DNA from: Acidobacteriota bacterium
Lineage (GTDB): Bacteria; Acidobacteriota; Terriglobia; UBA7540
Direction of reading: 5' to 3'
Length of the DNA stretch: 8,317 nt
NCBI GenBank assembly: GCA_021827245.1
Contig: JAKAWN010000307.1
Coordinates: 1-8,317 of the forward strand
The position numbers and the translations under genes are program-made. Shown here in pieces: positions 6,764 through 8,317 of the stretch. Under the pieces are notes generated by a model that made no database searches, was not told where the DNA came from, and saw only the letters and a program-made list of their open reading frames with translations. Within the stretch, counting starts at the first letter, position 1; each line of letters begins with the position of its first letter.

Positions 6764-6790
6764 GGCGCGCCCCCGCGTAGCTGGCGCGCC
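6764..6790. repeat. GC-rich stem-loop, paired GGCGCGCC
   Basis: Two copies of the 8-bp palindrome GGCGCGCC (6764-6771 and 6783-6790) are spaced by 11 bases and can form a perfect 8-bp stem. It lies at the very 5' end of the predicted leader. Read on the minus strand the stem is followed by TTTT, so it might weakly terminate antisense transcription; on the plus strand there is no T run. Confidence 0.5.
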
Positions 6791-6798
6791 TCAAACCC

Positions 6799-6858
6799 GG
6801 TTCACTCAGTGGGACCCGATTCCTCTCCCTCATCATTCTGTCCACTCCACTGAGAACC
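6799..6858 (+). repeat. Long leader stem-loop with bulge
   Basis: GGTT-CA-CTCAGTGG (6799-6812) pairs with CCACTGAGAACC (6847-6858): 12 base pairs with a two-base bulge and a 34-base pyrimidine-rich loop. Together with the preceding GC-rich stem it suggests a structured RNA leader or a protein-binding DNA site. No T run follows, so a simple terminator is unlikely. Confidence 0.45.
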
Positions 6859-6946
6859 TCATTCTCGCGGTGGCTCATGCACGGCGAAGATATTCTGACA
6901 GTAAGGGAAGTCGCGCCAGACTCGCTCTCTGAGGAATCCTCTTTCG

Positions 6947-7045
6947 ATGATTTCAAGCCGAGTGAATATGCACATGACGGGTGATCGCCGACGCCGTCGT
7001 CGAAACGTTTCGATTAACTCGCATTCATGGAGGGTCAAATCATGA
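6947..7045 (+). CDS. Possible small ORF ending on the excisionase start (32 aa, six consecutive Arg)
   Basis: ATG 6947 opens a 32-codon frame whose TGA (7043-7045) overlaps the excisionase ATG as ATGA. The peptide includes TGDRRRRRRNVS with six consecutive Arg codons (6986-7003), and internal ATGs at 6968 and 6974 give shorter forms. GAGG stands 12 bases before the first ATG, a poor spacing, so translation is uncertain. If translated it would couple to the excisionase gene and could sense arginine or ribosome stalling. It may equally be chance. Confidence 0.25.
   Translation: MISSRVNMHMTGDRRRRRRNVSINSHSWRVKS
7000..7013. promoter_or_regulatory. 14-bp perfect palindrome upstream of the excisionase gene
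   Basis: TCGAAACGTTTCGA equals its own reverse complement and ends 28 bases before the excisionase ATG. It may be an operator for autorepression by the excisionase-like protein or another element regulator, or a short mRNA hairpin close to the ribosome binding site. Confidence 0.4.
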
Positions 7046-7371
7046 AGCAACTCGCAATATTCGAAGCAGCGCCGTCTGAAAGAGCCGAACTTCACTCCTC
7101 AAGCGACCGTTCCCGATTGCGACGCGAAGCGGAGAGTCCGTCTCGCCCTGACGCTTCCTCTCGCAGCGTTGAAGCTCTGCTGACCAGTCGCGAGGCCGCC
7201 GAGATTCTGAAAATCCATCCCAAGGTTCTTGAGCGGATGGCGAAGCGCGGTGAAGTCCCGGCGCTCAAGGTGGGCAAATTCTGGCGTTACAGCGCCAGGG
7301 CACTGGACGAGTGGATTAGGACAAGACTACAATCAGAGCGCCAACCGTGCCGCATGAAAACCTCATTCTAA
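7042..7371 (+). CDS. Excisionase-family DNA-binding protein (MerR-like winged HTH)
   Basis: A 109-residue protein whose residues about 46-93 carry the excisionase/HTH_17 pattern: LLTSREAAEILKIHPKVLER, then GEVPALKVGKFWRYSARAL and DEWI. In mobile elements such proteins bend attachment-site DNA to steer the recombinase to excision, or act as regulators. Residues 1-45 are charged and probably disordered. ATG 7042 is preferred over ATG 7027 because GGAGGG lies just before it at good spacing, and that motif would fall inside the longer form. It ends 12 bases before the integrase start, so the two are surely one operon. A purely regulatory HTH role cannot be excluded. Confidence 0.85.
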   Translation: MKQLAIFEAAPSERAELHSSSDRSRLRREAESPSRPDASSRSVEALLTSREAAEILKIHPKVLERMAKRGEVPALKVGKFWRYSARALDEWIRTRLQSERQPCRMKTSF

Positions 7372-7379
7372 AAAGGAGG
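7372..7379 (+). promoter_or_regulatory. Ribosome binding site of the integrase
   Basis: AAAGGAGG immediately follows the excisionase stop and ends four bases before the ATG at 7384. It is close to a full anti-16S complement and fixes the integrase start. Confidence 0.7.
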
Positions 7380-7383
7380 CAAC

Positions 7384-8317
7384 ATGCAGGCACGATATCA
7401 GTACGGGAATTTAATGCTCCGAAAGCGGAAGAAAGGGCCGGACGTTTGGCAGTTCCGCTGGACGGAGAACGGAAGGTTACGTTCGGTGTTAATCGGAACG
7501 GTCGAGAAACTTCCGACACGGGCGGATGCGGAAAGGGCCGTTGAACACCATCGGATCAAGATCAACGCCGAAAATGCTCAACAACAATTCCACTCCGTCA
7601 CCGTCGGGGCGTTGATTGACCGCTTCAATGAACAGCATGTACCAAGGCATTGTCGGAAACTCACAGCGAGTGTTTATCGCAGTCTTTTCGAGAGGCACAT
7701 CAGACCAAACTGGGGAGTCAAACTCCTAGAGAACGTGAAGACAATGGCCCTCGAAGAATGGTTCGACACGATGCCCCATTCACGACAGGTCAAAGCTCAC
7801 GTTCGAGGCCTGATGCACACGCTCTTTCAGGCGGCAATTCGCTGGGAGATGTTGGAACGGAACCCGGTGGACCTTGTACGGCAATCGAGGAGAAGGCTTA
7901 AGACGCCGCGAACTCTCACACCTGAAGAATTCAAAGCGTTGCTGGCTGAGCTCACCGAGCCGTGCAAGACCATGGCAATTACCATCGCCTGTCTTGGTCT
8001 GCGGGTTTCAGAACTCCTCGGCTTGCAGTGGGGGGACATTAACTTCGAGAAACTGACGATCAGAATTCAGCGGAGTGTTGTGGAGGGCGAGGTGAACGAT
8101 ACCAAGACCGAAGCCTCTCAAAGCACTCTCCCGCTTGATCCTGACCTTGCTGAAGTCCTGATGTCTCACAAAGGCCGGCGGCTCTGTGGGGCCGAATCTG
8201 ATTTCGTCTTTGCAGGGGCGAGCGGAAAACCGCCATGGCCTGACGGGTTACTTACCGACCATCTGAAGCCGGCTGCTGTGAGGGCAGGCATCGGAAATAT
8301 CGGCTGGCACACGTTCA
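7384..8317 (+). CDS. Tyrosine recombinase / phage-type integrase (partial, runs off right edge)
   Basis: The frame from ATG 7384 stays open to the window end, giving 311 residues. It would integrate and excise the element by strand exchange at att sites. Visible layout: an N-terminal arm-binding-like part with KRKKGPDVWQFRW (14-26), a SAM-like core-binding domain (about 70-165), then the catalytic domain from about 175. CLGLRVSELLGLQW places the first catalytic Arg at R207; TKTEASQSTLPL gives the beta-hairpin Lys at K241. The window stops at GWHTF (307-311), which is where the H-x-x-R box (H309) begins, so the second Arg, last His and the nucleophilic Tyr are outside view. The attachment site is probably to the right of this gene. 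Confidence 0.93.
   Translation, partial: MQARYQYGNLMLRKRKKGPDVWQFRWTENGRLRSVLIGTVEKLPTRADAERAVEHHRIKINAENAQQQFHSVTVGALIDRFNEQHVPRHCRKLTASVYRSLFERHIRPNWGVKLLENVKTMALEEWFDTMPHSRQVKAHVRGLMHTLFQAAIRWEMLERNPVDLVRQSRRRLKTPRTLTPEEFKALLAELTEPCKTMAITIACLGLRVSELLGLQWGDINFEKLTIRIQRSVVEGEVNDTKTEASQSTLPLDPDLAEVLMSHKGRRLCGAESDFVFAGASGKPPWPDGLLTDHLKPAAVRAGIGNIGWHTF

Larger units (their letters stand above)
6661..7041. other. Divergent intergenic region between the mobilization and integration modules
   Basis: About 380 bases between the minus-strand 386-aa gene and the plus-strand excisionase gene. It holds a rightward promoter, two stem-loops, a possible small ORF and a perfect palindrome, all listed separately. 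The leader from the predicted start to the excisionase ATG is about 280 bases, long for a simple promoter. The region may also contain recombinase arm-type sites, but I found no clear directly repeated motif. Confidence 0.6.

Noticed and set aside
6764..6790. Reading the GGCGCGCC pair as an intrinsic terminator
   Set aside because: There is no T run on the plus strand and only four T residues on the minus strand, and no gene converges on it from the right.
6796..6830. tRNA-like GGTTCA and a possible attachment site
   Set aside because: No cloverleaf or matching acceptor stem can be built around it; the motif is part of the long leader stem.
6705..6956. 83-aa minus-strand frame in the divergent intergenic region
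   Set aside because: It lacks a good ribosome binding site and overlaps the rightward promoter and both leader stem-loops.
1..8317. CRISPR repeat array near cas3
   Set aside because: No regularly spaced 28-37 bp repeats were seen on either strand; an array, if any, would be outside the window.

Overview
The window reads as part of an integrative mobilizable or conjugative element in a moderately GC-rich bacterium. The relaxase N-terminus and general protein style remind me of elements in Acidobacteriota or neighbouring phyla, but that is an impression and not a placement. No rRNA, tRNA or CRISPR array is visible.

Left edge (1-125): the last 38 codons and the right end of an IS630-family insertion sequence, abutting a TA dinucleotide inside a cas3 gene. 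Left-centre (124-1778, minus): a type I CRISPR-Cas cas3 (HD nuclease plus superfamily 2 helicase, most like subtype I-C). It is broken twice: by a one-base frame change in a run of six C residues directly after the DEVQ box, and by the IS, which removes the last helicase motifs and the C-terminal domain. Upstream of it lies a 247-bp gap with a promoter-like TATAAT and a perfect 14-bp palindrome over the expected transcription start.

Centre (2026-5228, minus): a full-length 915-aa MOBF relaxase (TrwC/TraI type: two-tyrosine N-terminal nuclease, HxH metal site, RecD-like helicase), preceded by a 127-aa ribbon-helix-helix protein in the position of a TrwA-type relaxosome accessory. A 271-bp non-coding stretch upstream (5229-5499) is rich in inverted repeats and is the best oriT candidate. 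Beyond it (5500-6660, minus) is a 386-aa protein with an N-terminal ribbon-helix-helix and a large domain I do not recognise.

Right (6661-8317): a divergent intergenic region with a good sigma70-type promoter facing right, two stem-loops in its leader and another perfect 14-bp palindrome. Then come a small excisionase-type winged HTH gene and a tyrosine recombinase, which runs off the window just at its HxxR box. Together the genes give an integration/excision module, a DNA-processing module for transfer, and a decayed CRISPR nuclease gene carried beside them. The cas3 promoter and the relaxosome gene share a TTACGYATG palindrome core, which hints at common regulation. No coupling protein or type IV secretion gene is in view, so self-transfer cannot be judged.
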